This document shows positions 45,507-54,617 of a DNA stretch of 62,399 nt, in pieces. The notes under the pieces were generated by a model, which was not told where the DNA came from, ran no database searches, and worked only from the letters and a program-made list of their open reading frames with translations. The DNA lies in assembly GCA_021792855.1 (NCBI GenBank), contig JAJYTW010000003.1, positions 1 through 62,399 on the forward strand. The letters run 5' to 3'. Source of the stretch: Actinomycetes bacterium. Its GTDB lineage: Bacteria > Actinomycetota > Actinomycetes > Streptosporangiales > Streptosporangiaceae. Both the position numbers and the translations under genes were made by a program. Every line of letters starts with the position of its first letter. The first letter of the stretch is position 1.

Positions 45507-45730
45507 CCGCGCGCCGAGCCGAGCCGACGGAGCCCGCCGAAACCGCCGAAACCGCCGAGCCCGCGCAGCCCACCAGACCGACGGCCCCGGCGCCAGGCCC
45601 CCGGATTTCGACCCCGGCGCTACCCGACCGCGGTTCGGCCGACTCCGACGCTAGCTGGGGCGAGCGGCCGGAACTCGATGACGAGGAGCGATTGCGCCGG
45701 GACCGGCCGCCGCACTGGGGGTCGCTCTAG
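45503..45730 (+). CDS. Small acidic, disordered protein
   Basis: 75 residues from a GTG overlapping the dedA stop (GTGA). The first half is a Thr/Glu/Pro/Ala repeat (EPAETAETAEPAQPTRP), the end is SWGERPELDDEERLRRDRPPHW. Similar short proteins with a terminal RPPHW are seen in other actinobacteria. Function unknown. Confidence 0.65.
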   Translation: MTARRAEPTEPAETAETAEPAQPTRPTAPAPGPRISTPALPDRGSADSDASWGERPELDDEERLRRDRPPHWGSL

Positions 45731-45761
45731 CCGCGACGCCCGCCGAAGCCGGGCCCAGCAG

Positions 45762-46604
45762 CTAGGCCGCGGCCCCGCCAGGTGGCGTGGGCAGGTGGCC
45801 GAGCGCCGGAACCGCGGCCAGCAGGGCGCGGGTGTACTCGTGCCGCGGCCGCGCGTAGATCTGGTCGGTCTCGCCGGTCTCCACGATCTCGCCCCGGTAC
45901 AGCACGACCACCTCGTCGCACAGATGGCGCACCACCGCCATGTCGTGCGAGATGAACACGAGCGTCAGGCTGAATTCGCCGATTAGGCGCTTGAGCAGGT
46001 TCAGGATCTGGGCCCGGACGGACACGTCGAGAGCGCTCACCGGCTCGTCGGCCACCAGGACCTCGGGCATCGGGCCGAGCGCGCGCGCGATCGCGATCCG
46101 CTGCCGCTGGCCACCGGAGAACTCATGCGGATACAACCGGGCGCTGGTCCGCGGCAGGCCGACGGCATCGAGCAACTCGGGCACCCGGGTCCGCTCGTCA
46201 CCCGCGTCCAGCGCGCGGAGCGGTTCGGCGAGGATGTCGTGTACCCGCATCCGGGGGTCGAGTGAGGACATCGGATCCTGGAACACGATCTGCACCCGGC
46301 GGCGGAACGAGCGCAGCCGACGCTCGGGCAGTCCGCTCACCACCTCGCCGCGGTACCTGATCTCCCCGGTGGTAGGTGTCTCCAGCGCCATCAGCAGCCG
46401 GGCCAGGGTGGACTTCCCCGAGCCGGACTCCCCGACGATGCCGACCGTGGCCCCCTCGGCGATCGAGACGTCCACGTCGGCCAGGGCGCGCACCCCCAAG
46501 CCGCGCTGGCCGCCGTAGACCTTGCTGACGCCCCTGGCAGCCAGGATGGGCGCGGGCACGGCGGATGCGGCGGGCACGGCGGGCACGGCGTCGGTTGAGT
46601 CCAC
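45762..46604 (-). CDS. ABC transporter ATPase, DppF/OppF type
   Basis: 280 residues. Walker A GESGSGKSTLARLL, signature FSGGQRQRIAIARALG, Walker B LVADEPVSALDVS, and the OppF-like VFQDPMSSLDPRMRV. Last gene of a five-gene oligopeptide-type importer running from 51152 down. It forms the ATPase heterodimer with the gene upstream. Confidence 0.93.
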   Translation of the reverse strand: MDSTDAVPAVPAASAVPAPILAARGVSKVYGGQRGLGVRALADVDVSIAEGATVGIVGESGSGKSTLARLLMALETPTTGEIRYRGEVVSGLPERRLRSFRRRVQIVFQDPMSSLDPRMRVHDILAEPLRALDAGDERTRVPELLDAVGLPRTSARLYPHEFSGGQRQRIAIARALGPMPEVLVADEPVSALDVSVRAQILNLLKRLIGEFSLTLVFISHDMAVVRHLCDEVVVLYRGEIVETGETDQIYARPRHEYTRALLAAVPALGHLPTPPGGAAA

Positions 46605-46609
46605 GAGGC

Positions 46610-47632
46610 CTACTCCTTGCCGGACTCGGCGAGGTCCGCCGGGATCTGCGGGCTGGCCGGGATCTGCGGGCTGGCCGGTCCGCCCAGCGGGTGGTGGCAG
46701 GCCGCGAGGTGGTCACCGACCGCCTCGATCGGCGGCATCACCGCGCACTCGGCGGTGGCCCGGTCGCACCTGGACCGGAACGGGCAGCCGGCCGGGAACG
46801 ATCCGACCGCCGGGACCTGACCGGGGATGTACGGGACCTCCAGGCGGGTCCGGTCGCTGTCCAGGGAGACCGCCGCCGAGGTGGCGAGCAACCCGGCCGT
46901 ATAGGGATGCCGCGGCGCGGCCAGCACCTGCGCCGTGTTGCCCGACTCGACCACGTGCCCGCCGTACATCACCATCACCCGCTCGCACATCCCGCTGACC
47001 ACGGCCAGGTCGTGACTGATCAGCACCAGGGCGGCGTTCTCCTCGGTGACCAGCCGGGCCATCAGCGCCAGCATCTGGGCCTGCACGGTCACGTCCAACG
47101 CGGTGGTCGGCTCGTCGGCCAGGATCACCGCGGGGTCGCACGCGATCGCCATCGCCAGCATCACCCGCTGCCGCTGGCCGCCGGATAGCTGGTGCGGGTA
47201 GGACCTGGCCTGCCGGGCCGGGTCGGTGAACTCGACCCTGGCCAGCAGTTCGGTGGCCCGCTGCCGGGCCTCGGCGCGGGTGCACCGCTGGTGCGCTCGG
47301 ATCGCCTCGGCGATCTGCCTGCCGACCCGCATGGTCGGGTTGAGCGCGGTCATCGGCTCCTGGAACACCATCGCCATCGTGCCGCCGCGCACCTCGCAGC
47401 GCTGCCGCTCGGTCATGGCAAGCAGGTCCCGGTCGCCGATCAGCACCTGGCCGGTGGCCCGCAGCGACGGCGCAAGCAGGCCCATCACGGCCAGCGCGGT
47501 GACCGTCTTTCCCGACCCGGACTCGCCGATGATCCCCAGCCGCTGGCCGGGTTCGAGGTCGAAGGACACGCCATCGACCACCACGGCCGCGCCTAGGGTG
47601 ACGGTGAGATTCCGGACCGACAGGGTGCTCAT
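46610..47632 (-). CDS. ABC transporter ATPase, DppD/OppD type
   Basis: 340 residues. Walker A GESGSGKTVTALAVMG, signature LSGGQRQRVMLAMAIA, Walker B ILADEPTTALDVT, and the C-terminal Cys-rich extension GCPFRSRCDRATAEC, typical of OppD/DppD (in some family members it binds a 4Fe-4S cluster). The tail contains an exact 18-bp duplication (PASPQI repeat, 46641-46676). Starts with a 4-base overlap with the permease. Confidence 0.93.
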   Translation of the reverse strand: MSTLSVRNLTVTLGAAVVVDGVSFDLEPGQRLGIIGESGSGKTVTALAVMGLLAPSLRATGQVLIGDRDLLAMTERQRCEVRGGTMAMVFQEPMTALNPTMRVGRQIAEAIRAHQRCTRAEARQRATELLARVEFTDPARQARSYPHQLSGGQRQRVMLAMAIACDPAVILADEPTTALDVTVQAQMLALMARLVTEENAALVLISHDLAVVSGMCERVMVMYGGHVVESGNTAQVLAAPRHPYTAGLLATSAAVSLDSDRTRLEVPYIPGQVPAVGSFPAGCPFRSRCDRATAECAVMPPIEAVGDHLAACHHPLGGPASPQIPASPQIPADLAESGKE

Positions 47633-48546
47633 TGGCGCAGCCTCGGGTCGAGCACCTCGCGCAGGCCGTCGCCGAGCAGGTTGAAGCCGAGCACCGCCAG
47701 GAAGATGGCGATGCCTGGCCAGACCGCGAGCATCGGGTCCTCGGCGAGGTAGTTCTGGGCGGTGCCGATCATCTGTCCCCAGGACGCCGTCGGCGGCGGC
47801 GTACCGAGGCCGAGGAAGTCCAGCGCGGTCTCGGCCAGGATCGCGACCGAGAACAGCAGGCTCGCCTGGACGATCAGGATCGCGGCGATGTTCGGCAGGA
47901 CGTGCCTGCGGAGCACGGCGAACGGGCGCCTGCCGTAGGCCCGGGCGGCTAGCACGAAGTCCGAGCTAAGCACGGCCAGCGCGCTGCCCCTGGTCACCCG
48001 CGCGAATACCGGGATGTAGGCGATCCCGATCGCGATCATCGCGACCGTGGTCGACGCCCCGAGCGCCGCCGACAGGGTGATCGCGGCCAGCAGCGCGGGG
48101 AAGCCGTAGATGACGTCGCCGGTTCGCATGATCGCCTCGTCCAGCAGACCGCCCCGCTGGGCCGCGAACAGCCCGGCGGGAATACCGATCAGGCCGGCGA
48201 TCAGCACCGACACCACGCCCGCGTAGATCGTGATGCGAGCCCCGGCGATCAACCGGCTGAGCACGTCCCTGCCGTACTGGTCGGTGCCAAGCAGGTGTGC
48301 CGAGGACGGGCCGTGCAGCGCGATCTGCGGCGCGATGCCGAGCGGGTTGTACGGGGTCCAGACGAACGAGAGGATCGCCATCAGCACCATGATCGCCACG
48401 ATCGTGCCGCCGATCAGGAGGCTCGGGCTGTGCCGGGCCCGGCGCCACGCCACGCTCAGCCTGGCGGTCCCGGCGGGTGCGCCGGCCGGGCCGTCGGAGA
48501 TGGGTGCGGCCACCGCCGCGGCCACCGGATCGCCGCCGATGCTCAC
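47629..48546 (-). CDS. ABC transporter permease, DppC/OppC type
   Basis: 305 residues, six helices. Typical loop ARAYGRRPFAVLRRHVLPN and C-terminus GFNLLGDGLREVLDPRLRQ. Overlaps its neighbours by 4 bases on both sides, so the importer genes are translationally coupled. Confidence 0.93.
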   Translation of the reverse strand: MSIGGDPVAAAVAAPISDGPAGAPAGTARLSVAWRRARHSPSLLIGGTIVAIMVLMAILSFVWTPYNPLGIAPQIALHGPSSAHLLGTDQYGRDVLSRLIAGARITIYAGVVSVLIAGLIGIPAGLFAAQRGGLLDEAIMRTGDVIYGFPALLAAITLSAALGASTTVAMIAIGIAYIPVFARVTRGSALAVLSSDFVLAARAYGRRPFAVLRRHVLPNIAAILIVQASLLFSVAILAETALDFLGLGTPPPTASWGQMIGTAQNYLAEDPMLAVWPGIAIFLAVLGFNLLGDGLREVLDPRLRQ

Positions 48547-49496
48547 GGCCTGCTCCCAACGCGCGGGTCGAGCAGCCGGTAGGACAGGTCGACCAGGAAG
48601 TTCAGCAGCAGCACCACCGCCGAGACTCCGATGACCACGTCCTGCACAAGCAGCAGGTCCCGGTTGTCCACCGCCTGCAGCAGCATGGTCCCCACTCCCG
48701 GCAGGGTGAAGACGTTCTCGACCACGATCGCCCCGACAATCAGGCCGGCCATCTCCAGCCCGAACACGGTCACCACCGGGATCAGAGCGTTCCTGGTGCC
48801 ATGCCGCCGCAGCGCCTGCAGCGGCCGCAGGCCCTTGGCCCGCGCCGTGCGGTAGTAATCCGACCGCAGCACCTCAAGGATCGAGGCACGGACGAACCGG
48901 CTGAGGATCGCGCCCTCCACGACCCCGAGCGCGATCGCGGGCAGGATCAGCGACCGGAAGGCCTGCACCGGACTCTGCTGCCAGGTCACGAAGCCGCCGG
49001 AGGGCAGCAGGTGCACCGTGACCGCGAACACGATGATCAGCAGGATGCCGCCGACGAAGGTCGGGATCGCGATGCCCACCTGGCTCAGCGCGCTCACCAG
49101 TGCGCCGCTCGGCCGGTCGGCGCGCAGCGCCGAGATCATCCCGAGCGGCACCGCGATCAGCACGCCGACCGCCAGGCCCATCAGGATCAGCGGGACCGTG
49201 ACCTGAAGCGCCGCCGATAGCTGCGCCCAGATCGGCTGGCCGGAGATGTAGGAGATGCCCAGATGGCCGGTCAGCAGCCCGCCGACCCAGTCGGCGTACT
49301 GCTGCCACAGCGGCTTGTCGAGTCCGAGCTTGGCGGTCAGGGCCGCCACCGAGGCTGGCGTCGCCTGGGTGCCGAGGATCACCTGGGCGGGACTGCCCGG
49401 CAGCACCGCCAGGACCAGGAAGACCAGCACCGATGCGGCGAACAGCGAGGCGATGAGGATGAGCAGGCGCCGCAGGGCCTGCAGCAGAGCACTCAT
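48543..49496 (-). CDS. ABC transporter permease, DppB/OppB type
   Basis: 317 residues, six helices, with TARAKGLRPLQALRRHGTRN and the C-terminal DLSYRLLDPRVG. ATG at 49496 is directly after GAGG; a GTG two codons earlier is also possible. Lies 72 bases after the binding-protein gene. Confidence 0.93.
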   Translation of the reverse strand: MSALLQALRRLLILIASLFAASVLVFLVLAVLPGSPAQVILGTQATPASVAALTAKLGLDKPLWQQYADWVGGLLTGHLGISYISGQPIWAQLSAALQVTVPLILMGLAVGVLIAVPLGMISALRADRPSGALVSALSQVGIAIPTFVGGILLIIVFAVTVHLLPSGGFVTWQQSPVQAFRSLILPAIALGVVEGAILSRFVRASILEVLRSDYYRTARAKGLRPLQALRRHGTRNALIPVVTVFGLEMAGLIVGAIVVENVFTLPGVGTMLLQAVDNRDLLLVQDVVIGVSAVVLLLNFLVDLSYRLLDPRVGSRP

Positions 49497-49568
49497 CCTC
49501 ACTCGCCTCGCTGTTCTCGTCCTCGCCCGGCCACGGTAACAGCCGTGCGCCGGTCCAACGTCGGTCCG

Positions 49569-51152
49569 TTAGCCCGCGAAGCCCTGGGCCTTCGCCTGGC
49601 TGGACAGGGTTCCGCCGATGGATGCGTACATCAGGTTGAACGACTCGGTCAGCCCGGTGGCTGGCAGGCCAACGATGTTCGACTTGGCGACCGTGATCTG
49701 GTCCGGGTTGTACAGCCAGCAGTTCACGGCGTCCGCTGTGATCATCTTGAGCACCTGGGTGTACTTGGCGACCTGACCGGCCTGGGTCGGGGCCGCGTCG
49801 CCCGCGGCGAGCAGGCTGGCCACCTGGGAGGTCTTGTTGTACTGCCAGTAGTAGCTCGGGATGGCGTAGTTGCCGATATCACGCGCCTCGACGTGGTCGA
49901 CGATCGTCATGTCGAAGTTGTGGTTGGTGAACACCTGGCTCAGCCAGAGCGGCCACTGGATGTCCTTGATCGTGACGTTGATGCCGACCGACTTGAGGTT
50001 GGCGGCGATCAGCGGGCCGGCCGCGGTCGCGTACCCGTACGGCGGCAGGGTCAGGGTGATGTTGAAGCCGTGCGGGTAGCCCGCCTGCGTCAGCAGTTGC
50101 CTGGCCTTGCCCGGGTTGTACGGGTAGACCTTCGCGTAGCTGGGCGAGTACCACGGGTCGCCCGGCACGGTGTCGCTGCCGATCACGGTGCCGTAGCCGG
50201 CCGCGGTGGTCTGCACGATCGCCGCCTTGTCGATCGCGTAGGAGATCGCCCGGCGCACCAGGACGTTCTTCAGCGGGCCGGCGGTGTTGTTCAGGGTGAG
50301 CTGGATCTTGCCGTTGGTCGGCCCGGAGATGATCTTGTAAGCCGAGTTCCCCTGGAACTGCTTGGCGTCCGGCGGGTTCGACAGATTGTCGATGACCTGG
50401 ATCTGCCCGCTCTGCAGGGCGCTGTTCTCGGCGTTGGAGTTGGCGAAGTACCGGAACACCACCGTGGACGGGCCGGGCGCGGTGCCCCAGTAGTCCGGGT
50501 TCTTGACCAGGGTGATGCTGTAGTTGCTCACCTCGGAGGAGTACTTGTACGGTCCGGTGCCGACCGGCTGGGTAGCGATCTTGCTGACCGCTGCCGGGTC
50601 CAGGATCACGCCGTTGCTGTAGGCGGCGAACTGATACAGCCACTCGTTGTTGGGCTGCGACAGGGTCACGGCCACCTGGTCGGAGGAGACCTTGGTGACC
50701 GAGGTGACGGTGCCCATCAGCGCCTTGTACGGGTAGGTGGACTTCGGCGCGACCACCCGCTTGATGCTGTACACCACGTCGGCGGCGGTCATCGGGTCCC
50801 CGTTGGAGAACTTGACGCCCTTGCGCAGCGTGAAGGTGATGGTCTTGCGGTTCGCCGACCAGGAGTAGGAGGTGGCGAGCACCGGCACGATCTGGCCCTT
50901 GGGGTCTAGCTGCACCAGGTGCTGGTAGACGTTGTAGTCGAACACCTCGTCGATCGCCGCGGCCGGGTTGGCGGTCAGGTCGAGCGTCGGCGGGGCGACG
51001 CTGGAGCCAATGGTCAGGGTGCCGCCCTTGCCGCCGGACGTGCTGCCTCCGGTGGAGGTCGAACCTGAGCTGCCCGAGGAGCAGCCGGCCACGAGGGCCA
51101 GGGACGCGGCCACCGCTGGCAAGGCGAGCCCTAGCATCCGCCGTCTCATCAT
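49569..51152 (-). CDS. Extracellular solute-binding protein, family 5 (lipoprotein)
   Basis: 527 residues. Signal peptide with lipobox LALVAGC and a Ser/Gly/Thr spacer, then the DppA-like fold (EVFDYNVYQHLVQLDPKG; ITFTLRKGVKFSNGDPMTAADVVYSI; RRAISYAIDKAAIVQT). It captures the substrate of the importer and probably defines its specificity for peptides or related amides. A FadR-type operator stands 123 bases before the start, linking it to the regulator at 51375. Confidence 0.93.
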   Translation of the reverse strand: MMRRRMLGLALPAVAASLALVAGCSSGSSGSTSTGGSTSGGKGGTLTIGSSVAPPTLDLTANPAAAIDEVFDYNVYQHLVQLDPKGQIVPVLATSYSWSANRKTITFTLRKGVKFSNGDPMTAADVVYSIKRVVAPKSTYPYKALMGTVTSVTKVSSDQVAVTLSQPNNEWLYQFAAYSNGVILDPAAVSKIATQPVGTGPYKYSSEVSNYSITLVKNPDYWGTAPGPSTVVFRYFANSNAENSALQSGQIQVIDNLSNPPDAKQFQGNSAYKIISGPTNGKIQLTLNNTAGPLKNVLVRRAISYAIDKAAIVQTTAAGYGTVIGSDTVPGDPWYSPSYAKVYPYNPGKARQLLTQAGYPHGFNITLTLPPYGYATAAGPLIAANLKSVGINVTIKDIQWPLWLSQVFTNHNFDMTIVDHVEARDIGNYAIPSYYWQYNKTSQVASLLAAGDAAPTQAGQVAKYTQVLKMITADAVNCWLYNPDQITVAKSNIVGLPATGLTESFNLMYASIGGTLSSQAKAQGFAG

Positions 51153-51274
51153 AAGTCTCTCCCGTCAGGGGCCGAGTGCGCCAAACCCGAGCGAACAGCG
51201 ACCATAGCCGCTAGCCCGCCCGATAGGTAGACAAGATTGCCCCTGGCCGAGTGACCTCGTCAAGTACTTGGTCA

Positions 51275-51289
51275 ACTGGTCCGGCCAGT
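51275..51289. promoter_or_regulatory. FadR-type operator, copy 1 (importer operon)
   Basis: ACTGGTCCGGCCAGT is a 15-bp palindrome matching the sites at 52248 and 52267. It carries the TGGTnnnnCCA core favoured by FadR-subfamily GntR proteins. Confidence 0.65.
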
Positions 51290-51374
51290 AGCTTTGGTGA
51301 AGCGTGGGTAAACCAGGATGATCTATACCATCTTATGGATATCAGCCCGATATCAATATCAATCGAGTTCGTCA

Positions 51375-52145
51375 TCAATCCAGCGCCTCGGCGTCGATCA
51401 GCGCCTCGAGCATCGGGCGCTGCTCCTCGGGCACGTAGCTCGCGTAGTACTCGTACAGGTTCGCCCTGGCCAGCCTGGCCGCCTCCGCGCCGTCACCGCG
51501 GCGGACCGCCTCGAAGACCTCGGTGTGGTGGCGCAGCGACTGGCGCATCAACTCGGCCCGGTCCGGGGCCAGGTCCAGCTTGCCGGCGATCAGCCTGAGC
51601 ACCACGTCGCGCACCACCTCGGCGCAGACCTGGATCAGCATGTTGCCGCTGGCCTGCGCGACGATCTCGTGGAAGGCCACATCGGCCTCGCTGAACGCGG
51701 CATGGCCGCTGCCGATCGCCTCGCGCATCCGGCCCAGCGCCGCCTCCATCGCAGCGACCTGGTCGTCCGTGCAGAGCCGGGCCGCGAGCAGGTTGGCCGA
51801 CCCCTCCAGGATCATCCGGAACTGGACGAGTTCCCCGAGGCTGAGTTCCTCCACCCGGGCCAGTCGGAGCACGGACTTACGCAGCGTGCCGGCCGAGAAC
51901 GGCAGCACCTCGGCGCCATGCGGATCGCCCGGCCTGGACCGGATCAGGCCGGAGCTTTCCAGCACCCGCAGGGCCTCGCGCACCGTCGACCGGCTGACCG
52001 CGAACTGGGCCATCAGGTCCCGTTCGCTCGGCAGCCTGCTGCCGGGCTGCAGGCTGCCGCGGGCGAGTGCGTCCTCGACCTGTTCCACGATGGCCTCGTA
52101 CGCACGGACCGCGCGCACGGGCCGGAAGCCTTGTTCGTCCGACAC
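51375..52145 (-). CDS. GntR-family regulator, FadR (FCD) subfamily
   Basis: 256 residues from GTG with GAGG ahead. N-terminal winged helix (LQPGSRLPSERDLMAQFAVSRSTVREALRVLESSGLI), C-terminal all-helical FCD domain with metal/ligand residues in EADVAFHEIVAQASGN and SLRHHTEVFEAVRRGD. FCD regulators usually sense carboxylic acids. It lies between the importer and the catabolic operon, and matching palindromes stand before both, so it is their probable controller. Confidence 0.92.
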   Translation of the reverse strand: MSDEQGFRPVRAVRAYEAIVEQVEDALARGSLQPGSRLPSERDLMAQFAVSRSTVREALRVLESSGLIRSRPGDPHGAEVLPFSAGTLRKSVLRLARVEELSLGELVQFRMILEGSANLLAARLCTDDQVAAMEAALGRMREAIGSGHAAFSEADVAFHEIVAQASGNMLIQVCAEVVRDVVLRLIAGKLDLAPDRAELMRQSLRHHTEVFEAVRRGDGAEAARLARANLYEYYASYVPEEQRPMLEALIDAEALD

Positions 52146-52247
52146 GCCTCAACCTCGCCTCGTCGCGCACGGGGCGTGCGCAGCTACGGTGAGCGACCTT
52201 GACGCCCACGATCGCACCATGACACTCTACCGAAGTTCGCGTAGCCT

Positions 52248-52262
52248 ACTGGTCTGACCAGT
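52248..52262. promoter_or_regulatory. FadR-type operator, copy 2 (catabolic operon)
   Basis: ACTGGTCTGACCAGT, a perfect 15-bp palindrome in the divergent region between the regulator and the dehydrogenase gene. It contains TGGTCTGACCA, nearly identical to known FadR sites. Confidence 0.75.
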
Positions 52263-52266
52263 ACCC

Positions 52267-52281
52267 GGTAGTCTGACCGGT
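52267..52281. promoter_or_regulatory. FadR-type operator, copy 3, weaker
   Basis: GGTAGTCTGACCGGT repeats the GTCTGACC centre exactly 19 bases after copy 2, so two dimers could sit on nearly the same face of the helix. Confidence 0.55.
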
Positions 52282-52302
52282 GCCAACCGAGCGGGAGGAC
52301 GT

Positions 52303-53400
52303 GTGGCGAAGATCCCTGTCGCGGTGATCCCAGGCGATGGGATCGGCCCCGAGGTCGTCGCGGCAACCGTTCCGGTGCTGGTCGCGGCGGCCGCCCGGGA
52401 GGGCGCCACGCTCGCCATCACCGAATACGACTGGGGCGCCGAACGCTATCTGCGCACCGGGGCCGCCATGCCGGCCGACGGCCCAGACCAGGTCAGGTCC
52501 GCCCGCGCGGCGCTGTTCGGGGCGGTCGGCCACCCCGGCGTCCCGGACCACGAACTGGTGTGGGGCCTGATCATCAGGCTCCGGCAGGCCCTGGATCTGG
52601 CCGTCAATCTCCGCCCGGTACGAAGCTGGCCGGGAGTCAGCACGCCGCTCAGGGACGCCGAGGGCACCGACATCCTCATCGTCAGGGAGAACACCGAGGG
52701 CGAGTACACCGGGGTCGGCGGGCGGGTACGGCCGGGCGCCGACGCCGAGATCGCCCTGGAGGTCGCGGTGCACTCGCGGGCCGTGATCGCCCGTGCGGCC
52801 CGCTACGCCTTCGACGCCGCCAGGGCCAGGCGCGGCCACCTGGCCCTGGTAACCAAGTCCAACGCGATGCGCCACGGGTACACCCTCTGGGACGCGGTGG
52901 TCGACGAGGTCGCCGCCGACTATCCGGACGTCAGGTACGAGCGGGTTCTCGTTGACGCCATGGCCGCCCGACTGGTGCAGCGCCCGCGCAGCCTGGACGT
53001 GCTGCTCGCCAGCAACCTGTTCGGCGACATCCTGTCCGACCTCGCCGCCGTGCTGGCCGGCGGGCTCGGAATGGCGCCAAGCGGGAACGTCCTGCCCGGG
53101 CAGAGCCCCGGCGTGTTCGAGTCGGTGCACGGCTCGGCCCCGGACATCGCCGGGCGCGGCATCGCCAACCCGGTCGCCTGCCTGCTGTCGGGCGCGATGC
53201 TGCTCGATCACGTCGGCCTGCCCGGCGCCGCCGAGGCGGTCCGCACCGCGGTCGGCGCGGCGCTCGCCGACCCGGCGAACCACACCCCGGACCTGGGCGG
53301 CGCCGGCACCACCACGACCCTGGCCGGCGCCGTGCTCGCGGCGCTCCCCGACGCCCCGGTGCCGGCCGTGACGGCAACGGGAGGGAATGGGCAATCATGA
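52303..53400 (+). CDS. Beta-decarboxylating dehydrogenase, tartrate/D-malate type
   Basis: 365 residues from GTG. Isocitrate/isopropylmalate dehydrogenase fold: IPVAVIPGDGIGPEVVAATV, NLRPVRSWPG, DILIVRENTEGEYTGVGG, VTKSNAMRHGYTLWD (catalytic Lys) and LVDAMAARLV with LASNLFGDILSDLAA for metal binding. Closest in style to tartrate dehydrogenase/decarboxylase and D-malate dehydrogenase. First gene of the operon; its stop overlaps the next start as ATGA. GGGAGG precedes the GTG. Confidence 0.92.
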   Translation: MAKIPVAVIPGDGIGPEVVAATVPVLVAAAAREGATLAITEYDWGAERYLRTGAAMPADGPDQVRSARAALFGAVGHPGVPDHELVWGLIIRLRQALDLAVNLRPVRSWPGVSTPLRDAEGTDILIVRENTEGEYTGVGGRVRPGADAEIALEVAVHSRAVIARAARYAFDAARARRGHLALVTKSNAMRHGYTLWDAVVDEVAADYPDVRYERVLVDAMAARLVQRPRSLDVLLASNLFGDILSDLAAVLAGGLGMAPSGNVLPGQSPGVFESVHGSAPDIAGRGIANPVACLLSGAMLLDHVGLPGAAEAVRTAVGAALADPANHTPDLGGAGTTTTLAGAVLAALPDAPVPAVTATGGNGQS

Positions 53401-54617
53401 CCAGCACAAGCGAGTCCGCGCCGGCGGTCCCCGACGTCGACGTCGCCGCCATGCTCGGCTTCCTGCGCGACCTGATCCGGATCCGCAGCGTGCACGACCC
53501 CGACGGTGGCACCGACGAGAGCGCGGCCGCCGCGCTGGTGGCCGCCAAGATGCGCGAGTTCGGCTGGACGCCTGAGATCGTCGAGGTCGCGCCCGGCCGG
53601 CCCAACGTGTTCGCCACCGTCGAGGGCGGCGGCGGTCCGGGACCTACGCTGGCCTTCGAGGGGCACACCGACGTGGTCACCGAGGGGGCGCTGGACGCGT
53701 GGACTGTCGACCCGTACGGCGCCGAACTGCGGGACGGCCGGATCTACGGCCGCGGCTCGGCGGACATGAAGTCCGGCGTGGCCGCCATGCTGTACGCGAC
53801 CGCCGCGGTCGCGGCCGCGGGCCCGTTCCCCGGGCGGATCAGGCTGTGCGTGCTGGTCGATGAGGAGGGCATGATGCTCGGCGCCAAGCACGCCTGCGCG
53901 TCCGGCGCCCTGGCCGGCGTCGACGGGGCGATCTGCTGCGAGCCCGAGGAGGGCGAGATCTGCGCGGTCTCCAAGGGCGCGCTCCGGCTCAGGGTCGACG
54001 TGATCGGCAAGATGGCGCACGGCGCGATGCCCCAGCACGGCCGGAACCCGCTGCCCGTGGTCGGCCGCCTGCTCGCGGCCGCGACCGAGCTTGAGCGCCG
54101 GCTCCAGCGCGAGCACCCCGCACACGAGCACCTGGGCGAGATCTACCTGACCCCGACCGTGGTCACCGCCGGCCATCCGGTGCAGATGAACGTGATCGGC
54201 CGGCAGGCCAGCGTCTACTTCGACATCCGGACCATTCCCGGGGCCGACCACGCAGCGATCACCGCCGACCTGCGCGCGCTGGCGCGTGCGGCCTGCACCG
54301 AGGGCATCACCGCCGAGGTGACGGTGATCGACGACCGGCCCCCGGTCGACACCCCGGTGGACCATCCGGTCGTGGCCAGCCTGGCCGCCGCGCACGAGCA
54401 GGTCACCGGATCGCCGGCCAGGTACGGCGGAGTGCCGGGCACCACCGACGGAACCATCCTGACCAGGGACGCGGGCATCGCCACCGTGGTCTACGGCCCG
54501 GGCGGGAAGTGGATCGCCCACCAGGCGGACGAGTTCGTCGAGGTCGCCGACGTCGAGCGGTGCGCGCGGGTGTACGCGGCCACGGCCCGCCGCTTCCTGG
54601 CCGGGAGCCGGGCATGA
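53397..54617 (+). CDS. M20-family amidohydrolase/deacylase (ArgE/DapE-like)
   Basis: 406 residues. Zinc-site motifs: LAFEGHTDVVTEG (His, Asp), GRGSADMKSGVAAML, LVDEEGMMLGAKHA (catalytic and metal Glu) and CEPEEGEICAVSKGAL. A dimerisation insert sits around 190-300. The family removes acyl groups from N-acyl amino acids or cleaves small amides. Overlaps both neighbours by 4 bases. The exact substrate is unknown. Confidence 0.92.
   Translation: MTSTSESAPAVPDVDVAAMLGFLRDLIRIRSVHDPDGGTDESAAAALVAAKMREFGWTPEIVEVAPGRPNVFATVEGGGGPGPTLAFEGHTDVVTEGALDAWTVDPYGAELRDGRIYGRGSADMKSGVAAMLYATAAVAAAGPFPGRIRLCVLVDEEGMMLGAKHACASGALAGVDGAICCEPEEGEICAVSKGALRLRVDVIGKMAHGAMPQHGRNPLPVVGRLLAAATELERRLQREHPAHEHLGEIYLTPTVVTAGHPVQMNVIGRQASVYFDIRTIPGADHAAITADLRALARAACTEGITAEVTVIDDRPPVDTPVDHPVVASLAAAHEQVTGSPARYGGVPGTTDGTILTRDAGIATVVYGPGGKWIAHQADEFVEVADVERCARVYAATARRFLAGSRA

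Noticed and set aside
46641-46676. 18-bp direct repeat in the DppD-type ATPase tail
   Set aside because: Two copies in a disordered C-terminus; no sign of a mobile element.
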